Assembly (NCBI RefSeq): GCF_008831285.2
Contig: NC_045145.1
Location: 19,608,040 to 19,672,039 of the forward strand
Length of the DNA stretch: 64,000 bases
Direction: 5' to 3'
DNA from: Nymphaea colorata
Lineage: Eukaryota; Streptophyta; Magnoliopsida; Nymphaeales; Nymphaeaceae
Below the pieces are notes generated by a model. It ran no database searches. It saw only the letters and a list, made by a program, of their open reading frames with translations, and was not told the origin of the DNA. A program made the translations under genes and the position numbers. Positions within the stretch are counted from its first letter, which is position 1. The number at the start of each line of letters is the position of its first letter. Below are positions 25,464 through 36,725 of the stretch, piece after piece.

Positions 25464-28400
25464 ATATATATATATATATACATATATATACAACATATAT
25501 ACATGGGTAACTTTATCCTAGCAACTCAGACAACTTCAATTGTGATCATTGAACAAAGAGAGAGGGGAGCTTTTTGGCTGTGCCTAAGTACCCAAAAGTG
25601 GGTTGCCAGGACCTAGTCTCCCATATATCTATGTGTATTTGTGCATGTATGTCCACAAACACACATGTACGTGTGTATTTGTGCATGTATGTCCATAAAC
25701 ACACATGTACGTGTGTATTTGTGCATGTATGTCCATAAACACACATGTACGTGTGTATTTGTGCATGTATGTCCATAATACAAATGTACGCGTGCAAATA
25801 CACTCATGTTTACAGTTAGAAACTTGGCTGCTATTTTAAACTGGTTGTGCGCAACAGGGTTACCGGTGCCATTCTTGTGAAATGCCAAGCGAAGCTCATG
25901 TGCACTGTTATACTCATCGGCAAGGGAGTCTCACCATATCAGTCAAGAAGCTTCCTGATTTTATGCTACCTGGTGAGCGGGAAGGAAAGATCTGGATGTG
26001 GCATCGATGTCTAAAATGCCCAAGGAATGAGGGATTTCCGCCTGCTACCAGAAGAGTGGTGATGTCTGATGCTGCTTGGGGTTTATCCTTTGGGAAGTTT
26101 TTGGAGCTTAGCTTTTCGAATCATGCCGCTGCAAGCAGGGTGGCTAGCTGTGGCCATTCTCTACATCGTGACTGTCTTAGATTCTATGGGTATTGCCTGC
26201 TTTATGCTTCCATACTGGGTACTGATATGAACTTTTACATAGAACTTTATTTTACTTTTCAATTATTCATGTCTTGTACCTTTCACAGATTTGGAAGAAT
26301 GGTTGCTTGCTTCCGCTATGCATCAATTGATGTCCACTCCGTGTATTTGCCACCTTCCAAACTTGACTTTGACTACCAGACACAGGAATGGATACAGCAA
26401 GAAGCAGATCAGGTATCCTGTGACGTGCATGCACATAATACACAGGCACAAATTTGTTCAAAGAACTAGGTCGGCATGATAAAGTTGGGCCCCTGGATTC
26501 ATTGGAAGCAGCTCCCGGATGGAAAGGATGAAATGTTTCCTCTAATGCTTTGACAATTATATTATCTAGTGTATTTTTTGGTATACTTATACTTGATTTC
26601 CCTAGAAATCATGAAATGTAATTTTATGTATCCTTTTTGAAAATAACTTTTTTTAAGTCTTATGAAATTCCTGATTTACATTTTTATAAAGAAAAAGACA
26701 GATTTTACACCTATTCAAGCTGACCAAGTATGCACTAATTTATGCTGTTTTTCTGCATCTTTTGATATGGAAACTGGTTTTGGCAACATGCTTAGACAAC
26801 AATCGCTGATCTTCTGAACCAAAGTAAATCACTCCTGAGATTACACCCCTTTTGTTCCTAAGCAATATCATTTGAACCTCACTGTGATATTCAATGTTCT
26901 CATGGAGTTGTACAGAAATAATATGAATGTTTTCTGCTTTCATTTCCCTGGTCATGCTATGAGCTGGCTTGAGAAAATCTGGTTTATATTGGTTCTACTT
27001 TTCGAATATGAGCAGCCTTGCAAATTTGTATGGTGCTTATTTCTTTCACTACTCAATCCTTTTGTCAAGCATTGTAATATTTTATTAACAGCTTTCCACT
27101 CTGAGCAGGTAGTAAGCAAGGCAGAGCTTTTCTTTGCTGAAGTTCTTAATTCTCTTCGTCCGCTTTCTGATAAGATCTTAAATATTGGATCACGTCAGAG
27201 TGGCATAAAAGTCATTGAATTGAGACGATGCTTAGGAAAGCTGGAGGAATTGCTGCAAAAAGAAAAGGGTGAATTTGAGGTGGAACAGTCTTTTATGTTA
27301 TCCTGTTTATTGTTGTTTATGAAATGCTTCTGGTGCTAATCCATGTCTTGTATTATCTTGTTTCGTTTTGTATAGGATTCACTGCAAAAGGCACTGTCAA
27401 AGGATTTGCAGAAAGGTCAGCCAGCAGCTGATCTTCTTGAGATCAATCGACTGAGGAGGCAATTACTTTTCCATTCATATTTGTGGGACAATCGGTTGCT
27501 TTTCTTGGACTCTTTACTCAAGAAGACAGCTGCTTTTTCTGTCAATAATTTCACTGAAGGTCTCAGTTGTTCAGCAACCACAACAAAGGATAAACCCAAT
27601 TCTGCTGATCAGATGGTTGGAGTAAATTCTGGACCAAAGCAAAATGGAATCCTCACAAGCACTGACTCCATGGTACTGGATGCTAAGGTTGATGAGGTAT
27701 GTAAAGGCAACTTACATGCTGTCAATAGTGATGGCGGCCTCACTGGACTTTCTACTTCCCTTGTGTCAAGTATGCAAGGACAAGAAGGGGCTGAAACACA
27801 AAGCAAAGCTGGAGACCCTACCTCTGAGGTGGATATTAAAGACCAAAATGATCCTCAGGAATGTACAACATTTCGAAGAGTTCTTTCAGAGGGGCATTTC
27901 CCAATTGTGGCCAGTCTGTCAGATACACTAGATGCTGCATGGACTGGTGAGAACCAGCTTTCAGTCTTACTGCCACAGGAACTTGGAGCTGTGGTATCTG
28001 ACCCCTTATCAATAGATTCGTCCGGGAAGGCTGCCAATTCAAGGGCTGATAAGGTGGAAATTTTGGCAGCTTCAGGAGAAAAGGTTGAAGAAGGTGCTAC
28101 TGATCTCGTCTTGGCCACATCACCCAAAAACATCAGTGAACATGGTGATGATTTGGCAAGCTGGTCTGAGGCACCATTTTCGAATTTCTACCAGGCCTTC
28201 GGAAACAATGCAAGTTTTGGTGCTTTAAAAGTTGATATGATTGGAGAGTACAACCCAACATATCTTTCATCCTTTCGGGAGTTGGAGCGACAAGGTGGTG
28301 CCAGACTACTTCTACCAGTTGGTGTCAATGACACTGTTGTGCCAGTTTATGATGATGAACCAACAAGTGCGGTTGCATATGCTCTTGTCTGTCCTGATTA

Positions 28401-30440
28401 TCATAGTCAGTTATCTGATGAGAGAGAGAAAATTAGAGAAGGTGGCGATTCTTTGTTTTCTTTGCCTTTTTCTGATAGTGCCTCTTTCCATCCTCTTCAA
28501 TCACTTGATGAAGTCTCAATTGAATCCCTTAGAAGCTTTGGGTCTTCAGAGGATGGCATATCAACAGGATCTGGAAGCAAGAACTCTCTGTCTCTAGATC
28601 CTGTTGTATATACCAAAGCAATGCACGTGAAGGTTTCTTTTACTGATGAAGGTCCTTTGGGAAAAGTGAAATATACTGTAACTTGTTATTATGCCAAACA
28701 GTTTGATGCACTGAGGCATATTTGTTGTCCAACTGAGCTTGATTTCATAAGGTCTGTTAGTCGTTGTAAGAAATGGGGTGCACAGGGTGGTAAGAGCAAT
28801 GTTTTTTTTGCAAAAACATTGGATGATCGGTTTATCATCAAACAAGTCACTAAGACAGAGTTGGATTCATTTATCAAGTTTGCTCCAGCATATTTCAAAT
28901 ATCTGTCAGAAGCAATTGGCACTGGCAGTCCAACATGTCTGGCAAAGATCTTAGGGATTTATCAGGTGAGTTTGCTGCATCTGCTTCTTTATGAGCTGCT
29001 TTCTGACTGTTTTTGTTGTGTCTCCTTCCTTCATACCTTAAAATAAACTTCATGAATGTCTTTTTCATTTTTGTCTTGATCCTTTATATATATATATATA
29101 TACGGCCTACAAGTAGTTCTATCAAATTGTTTGTGTGATCTAACTGAATCAGTCTCTCAGATAGTGGTGGATATGGACAAATGCTCAAAGTAGTGTTTGT
29201 GTATGGCACCTTTGTTTAGGACATATTTTCTAGAGTATAACTGTTACTCTCTCCTTTTTTGTTCCCTCACTGTAAGGTTTCAGCGAAGCACTTGAAGGGT
29301 GGAAAGGACACAAAGATGGACTTCATGATTATGGAAAACCTTTTATTCAGACGGAAAGTTACGAGGTTGTATGACCTTAAAGGAGCTTCGAGGTCACGCT
29401 ATAATTCTGATTCAAGTGGAACGAATAAGGTTCTTCTTGATCAAAACTTGATTGAATCAATGCCAACTTCTCCAATTTTTGTTGGAAACAAGGCGAAGCG
29501 CCTGCTAGAGAGAGCAGTGTGGAACGATACTTCTTTTCTTGCTGTAAGCATATAAAACTTCTTTTTTCCTTCTTTCCTCCTTTTGTGGCTGTGTACTAAC
29601 CTTTCACTTCAAACCACCCATCTCCCATGACTTTCTCGGCCTTGAAAAGGTGCCATATTTTCTCTAAAAATGTGAGAGAAGTTGCAGACGAACTAGGCAA
29701 AATGACTTTTAAAATGTTGGCCATGACCTTGAGAGGGTTAGAGAATATAGTGGGAAAACATAGATTTTGTTCCAAGGGGAAAATGGTCTTGAGATATGAG
29801 GGTCATGTAGTTCTTCTGTTTCAGTTTCAGTTTCATGAGCTGGTTTGCCTGGCTAGGATTTAGGGTTTCACTTTGCTTTTGAGTCAAGACTGGACTCCTA
29901 GTTGGCTAACCAGGTATCTGGAACCACCAAAGCAACTGCTTTGCAGCTTCTGGATTACCTACCCTACATGGTGTTATTCCTGGTCCAACTCGAACCCATC
30001 TGTGTCTTGTCTTTTCAATGATTTGGGGCATATTGATTTCCTTAAATTAGCAAAAAGCGGCAAAAAGCATGTCCAATCTTTAGCTTACTTTTGTTCTTGT
30101 AAAACTTTATCTGCAGTCAATTGATGTAATGGATTATTCGTTGCTGGTGGGAGTAGACGAGGAGAAGCATGAGCTGGTTGTTGGTATCATTGACTATATG
30201 AGGCAGTACACTTGGGATAAACACTTGGAATCATGGGTAAAGACTTCAGCAATCTTTGGAGGCACCAAGGACACGTTGCCAACAGTAATATCACCTAAAC
30301 AATACAAGAAACGTTTTAGGAAAGCCATGTCTGCATACTTCTTGATGGTTCCAGACCAGTGGTCCCCACCTTCCATCATTCCTAGTGCATCTCAATCCAA
30401 TCTGGGTGAGGAAAATTTGCAGAATCTCTTGCCTGATTGA
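18994..30440 (+). CDS. FAB1: 1-phosphatidylinositol-3-phosphate 5-kinase (FAB1/PIKfyve, FYVE type)
   Basis: The enzyme converts PtdIns3P to PtdIns(3,5)P2 on endosomal and vacuolar membranes. Eleven coding exons keep phase: 18994-19607, 19752-20579, 20682-20835, 20915-21259, 24385-25326, 25858-26189, 26289-26412, 27109-27279, 27376-28965, 29277-29543 and 30117-30440 (5691 nt, about 1896 aa; Arabidopsis FAB1A/B are near 1760-1790). The FYVE finger spans residues 33-100, with WMPD, RRHHCRSCG and zinc ligands C42, C45, C58, C61, C66, C69, C94 and C97. An acidic Asp/Glu tract follows. The TCP-1-like chaperonin domain covers about 400-660. A Cys-rich region contains CHSCEMP, WHRCLKC and CGHSLHRDC. 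The C-terminal PIP kinase starts near 1588, with the glycine loop GAQGGKSN, IIKQV lysine, DYSLLVGVD and GIIDYMRQYTWDK. No disruption is seen. The FYVE domain places it with the A/B paralogues. Confidence 0.95.
21260..24384 (+). other. 3.1-kb fourth intron of FAB1
   Basis: This intron is far longer than its neighbours (under 700 nt). Around 21355-21600 it has words typical of GTTTGG-ended inserts (CCCCTTGTTTGGTTGTG), and at 22.6-22.9 kb an ORF-like stretch. The stretch has no family signature and no phase-compatible splice sites. I infer an old insertion rather than an extra exon. Confidence 0.5.
25369..25497. repeat. (TA)n microsatellite in FAB1 intron 5
   Basis: Long TA runs are interrupted by TGTTG and ACATGTACATG. 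Open frames reading Tyr-Ile repeats through this tract are artefacts of the repeat. The exon donor lies upstream at 25327. Confidence 0.9.
25631..25789. repeat. 40-bp minisatellite, four copies
   Basis: Units at 25631-25670, 25671-25710, 25711-25750 and 25751-25789 contain GTGTATTTGTGCATGTATG, then TCCATAAACACACATGTAC. The second and third copies are identical; the first has one internal substitution and the last is degenerate. The array ends 68 bp before the FAB1 exon 6 acceptor. Confidence 0.9.
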
Positions 30441-30992
30441 TGCGCGGTGCCACCATATCTCCTCTGTATATGTAAATTGTGAGTTGGTAATGCCTCTACT
30501 TGTTCTTGGCTGTAAAATATTTTTCAAGTGTTAGGTGTGCTTGTATTTGTATCTAGAGCTTGAGTGATTCATTAAAGATGCAGAAGAAGGCCCTTTGCCA
30601 TGAAATTTTCCTCCTAGATGACCACTTTGGGAGGTTGGCCCATTATGATTGTACAAATATTGTTGTCATCTATTTATAGTATATTAGAAAATATGCTCAT
30701 TTTGGCACACGCTTGTTCGTACACATCTGATGCTTAATTTATCTGCACGGTATGCGATATGGTTCTGTTTTTCGCTTGTGCAGTGAGTTCCAACTCAATA
30801 TTTTTTCCTTTGGTTTTCACTTTTCAGCCTTCAGCGTTGTTTACATAAAAAAGGGGATTTTCTCTTATCTATTCCTTTATTGACGTTGATTTCATATACG
30901 TATATTTAATAAAAATAATATGTCAGAAAACACTTGAGTTGAAAATGCAACGAAAACTCGTGGAAGTTTTGGAATTTTTTTGAATACTCGGA

Positions 30993-31076
30993 CTTTTGCT
31001 TGGTTAATCAGTAAAAAGATGCCCTTAACATACCTTTTTGCTTGGTTAATCAGTAAAAAGATGCCCTTAACATACC
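30993..31076. repeat. 42-bp tandem duplication (first of three)
   Basis: TTTTGCTTGGTTAATCAG followed by TAAAAAGATGCCCTTAAC and ATACC occurs twice, at an offset of exactly 42 bp (for example G at 30998 and 31040). The two copies are identical. Confidence 0.95.
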
Positions 31077-31512
31077 TTTTTGCCCTTAAAAAAATTTAAA
31101 AAATATACCATGCTTTTCCAACTTTCAAAAGACGCCTGATTGAAATGAAAGCATACTCGGGGTTAAGCCCGAGGGAAGATCAAAAGCGACCTTAGCCATT
31201 ACTTTTATGGATAAAGCCAAGATACAACAATATAATTCACTCGATTAATACGCCTTATCGGTCACTGGCGAGAATCTTGTTGAGGATCGGAAATATAATC
31301 TCCACGTTCATGTACTACATCACCTAATATTGAATATCTGCAAGGTTTTCACATCGTAATTCCCAAGTTTCCAACATCTGAATTTGCTTTACATTCTGTT
31401 GTCCTCGAGTACGACGTTCTCCTGTCTTCTTGGTTACGTAAGAAGTGTCACTTGTTAACATAAACGAGTGACCATTCACAAAAGGTGCATCATGGTCAGC
31501 CACACTGTGCTA

Positions 31513-31592
31513 CCTTTTGGAATGAGGGTAGTAAGTTGGATTGACGGGCCTTTTCCTTTTGGAATGAGGGTAGTAAGTTGGATTGACGGGCC
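31513..31592. repeat. 42-bp tandem duplication (second of three)
   Basis: A 38-bp block beginning CCTTTTGGAATGAGGG and ending GATTGACGGGCC is found at 31513-31550 and 31555-31592. The copies are identical, the offset is exactly 42 bp, and TTTT separates them. The unit is unrelated to the one at 30993. Confidence 0.95.
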
Positions 31593-31713
31593 GATAAAAG
31601 TCTGATTGTCAGTTTGGTTTATGTAGACATTATTCCTCTTGATTGCAAACAGTAAATGTACAATACTTTAGTTGAAAAGTGTTTTAGTTTCTACTCAATT
31701 CAAGCAGCCCTAG

Positions 31714-31791
31714 ACTTGAAGGGCAGGAAAAAAACGTAGGTCTTTGGCCCTCAAAACTTGAAGGGCAGGAAAAAACCGTAGGTCTTTGGCC
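31714..31791. repeat. 42-bp tandem duplication (third of three)
   Basis: A 36-bp block beginning ACTTGAAGGGCAGG and ending GTCTTTGGCC is found at 31714-31749 and 31756-31791, offset exactly 42 bp. One base differs: AAACG in the first copy, AACCG in the second. Confidence 0.95.
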
Positions 31792-32748
31792 TCTTTGAGG
31801 GGAAGTTGCCTAAGAGGCTTTTGCAACAGTCAGTTCGGTGCTTTATCCTTATAGTATATCTTACATCCTTGCTTATGATTCCTAACAAGCCCATGTCTTT
31901 TCCGAGGCCTTCTCATGCTTAACTTTTGATTTATTGTACATGGATCCCACAAACTGCTTGAGCTATATTTATCATGAGCTGCCAGCGCAAATTGCCCTGC
32001 TACTACTGCTCCCCATGATCTGCCGAAGAATTTTATGGAGTTTCCTACCGTTACTGGCACATTAGGAGTTAACGGGACGAAAGCGTTGAAATGAATGAAT
32101 GCCCATTTGACATGGTCCAGTACTATGTAGATGTCTCAGTGTGAGTCATCGACGATATTTTCTTTAGTTGGCATCCAACTTGAGCATAGTTAACGCACTT
32201 TCTCTGGATTAAGCCATCGAGAAAGGATTCTTCAGGCAATCACCCAGAATTCTGATAATGAGGGGTCACAGATATCATATCCTGCCCATAGGTAAGCCTC
32301 CTGTTGCAAATCCATCAGAGCCAGTAGGGAATCACGTCGGAGACGATAAATAATGCCACGAGTGCTGCAGGCTGTAAGATCAAGGCTGATTGAATTTTGT
32401 TTTAGGTGAGAAGGGTGTGTTGGTGATATGAATTTCAAGCTTCATGAAGTTCCAATTGCTAAGTTTAGGACACAACAGTAATGATTGGAAATCCTGCAGG
32501 AGTCCGGAGTTTTGACTTGACTGGAAAAGGTTAAACAGGGATGAAACCGTGGATATGGTGTCCAACCGGGATTCATTCTGCTATAAGATTGCATTGACTA
32601 CCAAGTTTCATGCAAAACAAGAAGTCTGCATTTTACAGAGAATTCTCAATGGCAGCATGCGTTTTATTCTGTGATCTAAAGAGAGAGCAAAAGAGCGTTT
32701 CTTTTTTGCACAACCTATTTGCCGGCAGTTTCTCTTTAGGCACACCGC

Positions 32749-33509
32749 TTAGTAGAAGTGAGCAGGAATGGTGCGTTCTTGATCTCCTTCACGCAGAGAT
32801 GTGCATGATCCTATGTGGAGGAAATCAACACCTTCAACTAGTTCAATCTGGCTTTGTCCAAGAAGAGCGAGGATCTGAGTTTCCCGACTGTTAGCAGGAA
32901 AACAAAGAATGAGAATATATGATTGGCAGACAGTTCATCCAGTGAATAATCATCTTAGCTTCAGTTCAGAATTGGAATATTTTCAGTCAGTTTGAATTTT
33001 TGTCTAACCTCTGTATAATTGACTCTTTCCTTGCCGGTGGTTCATATCGAGGGCCCTCGTCGAGCCCTTCACAGATCAGCTCCCCATCCTCACTTCTGTA
33101 GCAGACAATCCCTGTTTCATGATCTTCATACATCTGTGCGAAACAAGTTTAGTCAAATTATACACGAATTACACATTTCTGTTTCAAAAATGTCTGTCAC
33201 TTTTTCTTTGGGTGGTTGGTGGAATAAATTTAATTTCAGAAACCAGAAACGATTAGAATCTAAAAATAATTTTCTTTTCAGTGAAAGCTGTTGCTGGTGA
33301 TCCTTTTAGATTAGCAGAAATCAGAGGCCAAAGTTGAAGATGTAAACCTTGTTCTGAACGTTCGATTTGATCTTGAGGGAGTGACTTCTGGTGATTGGGA
33401 CGTGCTTGGTTTGAAAGATGAAGGCTCTATGTACGCTTCTGATGGCACGATTGTTGATAGGCAGAGTCTGGGGATTGCAGAAGCTAGAGGCCATCAGAGA
33501 AGCTTCCAT
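32749..33509 (-). CDS. Small probably plastid-targeted protein of unknown function
   Basis: Three exons on the minus strand join in phase: 33509-33348 (54 codons), 33133-33009 and 32887-32749, ending TAA (426 nt, 141 aa). Donors are AACAAG|GTTTAC and ACAGAG|GTTAGA; acceptors are GCACAG|ATG and TAACAG|TCG. Residues 1-54 (MEASLMASSF..., Ser/Arg/Asn-rich and almost without acidic residues) look like a chloroplast transit peptide. The mature part has the compact motifs HETGIVCYRSEDGELICEG and DEGPRY. A helical stretch, SRETQILALLGQSQIELVEG, and the ending ERTIPAHFY follow. Codon quality, splice signals and motif density convince me it is a real gene. I do not recognise the family with certainty. 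Each exon is short, so single-frame ORF scanning misses it. It converges on FAB1. Confidence 0.7.
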
Positions 33510-36428
33510 GGAAGTGATTACCGGATGCAGTAAAATGAAGAGAAGACAGTTAGAGGAGAGGGAAGACAGAATGGTAGGAGGAAGAAAGCATTGGCAGTTG
33601 AATTTCTTTTTGAAAAGGACTTTCATAAGCGCCCCTAAAGATTTGGCAGTCATATAAGAATGCATCAAAAACTTTCAAAATTGATGAAGGCCTACCTAAA
33701 TTTTTTGATAACAAATAAAAAGTCACATTTCTTTTTCTGCCATCGTCGAAACAATGTACATGAATGGTCTAAAACTAGTTAAACCACGAGAAGCTGATGG
33801 ACATGATGCCCACAAGAAAAATTTATCATGCAGTTAACTCATGAACTCAAACTCAAGTCAATGATAAATTAGATTAAACTCTGAACTGAAGGGCATTTTC
33901 TATTAACAATGCAGAAGCTTATCTGCGCCTTTTAACAACATTGAAGACTTGAGCGCCAGAGAGTGAGCGTTTGATTAACAACACTGGAGACTTGTAGTTC
34001 ATCTAATCTCCTACCTCGGGTTAAAAATAGCCTAATTCAATCTGTTAAAGGAAGATCTTTGATAAACACTGCAAAAACTTAAGCATGCTTTTGAAGAATA
34101 TAGAAAACTTAAGCACTAGTTTAAATCAGTAATCAATGTTTATTAATTTCATCCTTTCTTTTCTTCAATTGAGGACGGAAAGTCAAATAGGACAAACACA
34201 TCATGCACATCAATTGCTTTCTAAGACGTAGCATGAGGATAATAATTGCAATTAGAGAATATAAAAGCTTATCTGATTCGTTCAGCAACAATAAAGTAAC
34301 TCATAGTTGCTGCGAGAATCGTTGTCAGGTCCTTGTCGAGTTAATGCTTATCATGTCGTTGGACTAGCAAACCGGTGTTGTGGCTCCAATGGTTCCCTGT
34401 GAACGTCTCCCTGTACCGGTCCTACACGTACCGGCCAGTTGGCCGATACGGGTCAAGATGATGTTTCGGAATTTTATGTTATTATTTGGTTTATTCAAAT
34501 CAGGTTATTTTGGCCCGATATGTGTTGGCTGAGACGGTTCAATTGACCGTATCGGTCAATGGAATGATACGTACCGGGCAACACCATATTGAAACATGAG
34601 CGTGGTTAGTGGGCCAGCTCTACGCATCAACTTGTCATCTTATCTCAATTTTCAAAACACTTTTTTAGTTTTTATATATTTTTTTTAAAGTCTAAAGAAT
34701 GAAACTATGGGTGCGTTTCCACCTCCGAAGGCACATAATATTAGTTTAAATTTCGTCGTCTCGGTTTTGCCAAGCATGAAAGCTGTGTTCGGACTATTAA
34801 AAAAAGGAATATTTGAAAAAATGGGAGTTCCTTCCACTTGCTTGAAGTTGAAGTTGGTAGCAAAAACCAAAAAAGTTTTGCCATTTGCAAAATTTTCTCT
34901 TAAAAAGTTGGACGACATTTGGGCTCATGATTGGCAGATGTTTTCAAAGAGACTACCCTTTTTTTGACAAGTTTACTTTTCTTTTGCTTAAATAAAAAAA
35001 AAGGATTCCAAAAACATAGGCAAAAGTGGTTTTGCTTTCAAAAATTTTAACTAGAAAAACAAATTTGCCAACAACCAACCATCTCTAGAGAAAAAAACGT
35101 ATAAAAAACATAGAGGTTAAGGGGAAAAAAAGGGCGAGTGACATGCTGATAAAGTGTGTTACATTTAGAATAAATAAATAAATAAATTGTCAAATATGGC
35201 GACTTTATTTTGGCATGTTATTTTTCTGAAAAACATCAAAAAAGGGCACCAGGTTTAAGTTTCAACAAGGACGGCATTCGTTACCGTTCATAATATTCTC
35301 CTATGATCCTAACCGGGCTCTACTTGAGGCCAAATCATTCTCTCATTCATTCTATCTTTTATTCCAGGATGAATTTGGACTAGAATGTGTTTGATGGCCT
35401 GGATCACTTTTTCTTTTTAGAAGACCATTAAAAGAGAAAGAGCTTATCAAACACAAAACTTTGTCCTTTGCCTCATAAAACCAATGAGTTGTGTGACACT
35501 TCTTGAGGAATCTAATACAAAACTTCACCTTTTATAAGTTTTTATTTTACAATAATAAGAGAAAAAGTCAGACCTTAGGCAGATCAACTTTTATATCCTT
35601 TCACGTGACCAAAAGGTTCATCTCTACTACCCAAAACGATGTTCGAAGACTTTTCATATCCTACTTCTAGGGTCCTGAATTGTGTTGATGCTAGTTATGT
35701 CAATGGTGCACCTACTGCACCCCACTATCTTAAGACACAAGAGTATAACACTCATGAGAAACAAACTAGAAACCTGCCTTCCTATATGTCCTCACTCCGA
35801 GGAGCTACACTATGCTCTTTTAGACAACTTTGATCTCCATGCTTTCTATACTTTAGATGTGAATATACCCAAATGAATCCTGGTGGATTTATCCATAATA
35901 TCGGGCATCTTTTAGGCCTAGAGCATCTACACCCATTTGGAGGAAAGTGGTAAAACCCCTTAGCATCGTATAAACTTATAATAAAACGATAACTAGCCAC
36001 TCTTAAATCCTTGATTAAAGATGCGATCCTTGAACCTTTTTGTTTCTTTGAATAGCATGTGTAACCACAAGCCATCGTTCCTATAATATCATATTCCTCT
36101 TTTGTTTTAGTTGCTCCGTAAAAGGTTCGATACACATCCACGATCCTTTTTTAAGTTTATGCCATGAAAGCAGCTTCAAGGGTAGTCCACCGAGGGTGAT
36201 CGGCCCTGCAACAACATTTTCAAATTCAAATTCAAATTCAAATTCATCGTTAAGGTTATGGCAAAAAGGATGAAGGGTATTTTTGGGAGGGGGATCAGCT
36301 CAGAGCAGGCATCATCTCCATTCTCACAGAGAGGCCGACATGTCTAAAACATACGACAAAGTATCCAACGAACCTGGATATATGTAGAGGTTCCTGTACA
36401 GTACTCATAAAAGTGAGTCAAGGGCCTA

Positions 36429-36725
36429 GTACAAGTGAACCAGAAGTACAGTTGACCTTTTGTTAAAGGTTATGCATGGTACACCCATTCTTAGTATGTC
36501 CAGTACAAGTGGACCAAAAGTACAATTGACCTTTTGTTAAAGGTTATGCATGGTGCACTCATTCTCAGGTATGCGCAGTACAAGTGGACCAGAAATACAT
36601 AATTATACCTTTTATTAAAGGTTATGTACAACACAACTATTCTTAGTATGCTCAGTACAAGTGGATCAGGAGTGTAGTCAATCTTTTCTTTAAAGGTTAT
36701 GCATGGTGCAACCATTCTCAGTATA
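36429..36725. repeat. About 75-bp tandem repeat, four diverged copies
   Basis: Units start at GTACAAGTG near 36429, 36503, 36578 and 36655. Each runs through GACCTTTTGTTAAAGG and TTATGCATGGTGCA to CATTCTCAGTATG. Lengths of 74, 75 and 77 bp and many substitutions show an older array than those at 31 kb. Confidence 0.85.

Larger units (their letters stand above)
30441..32748. other. Convergent intergenic region (FAB1 3' end to plastid-protein 3' end)
   Basis: This region holds the FAB1 3' untranslated end and, from the opposite strand, the 3' end of the gene at 32749-33509. No further gene is supported. A minus-strand open stretch at 32232-32438 contains LLALMDLQQEAYLWAGYD, but it lies downstream of the neighbouring stop codon and is most likely 3' UTR. 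Three 42-bp-period duplications occur at 30993-31076, 31513-31592 and 31714-31791. Confidence 0.5.

Noticed and set aside
25337..25521. Open frames reading through (TA)n as Tyr-Ile repeats, extending a FAB1 exon
   Set aside because: The donor at 25327 gives the correct phase and family match to exon 6. The Tyr-Ile frames come from the microsatellite.
32232..32438. Minus-strand stretch containing LLALMDLQQEAYLWAGYD as an extra exon of the plastid gene
   Set aside because: It lies after the in-phase stop at 32749-32751 and no phase-compatible splice path bypasses that stop.
36429..36725. CRISPR-like array
   Set aside because: The copies are contiguous, diverged tandem units without unique spacers, in a plant genome.
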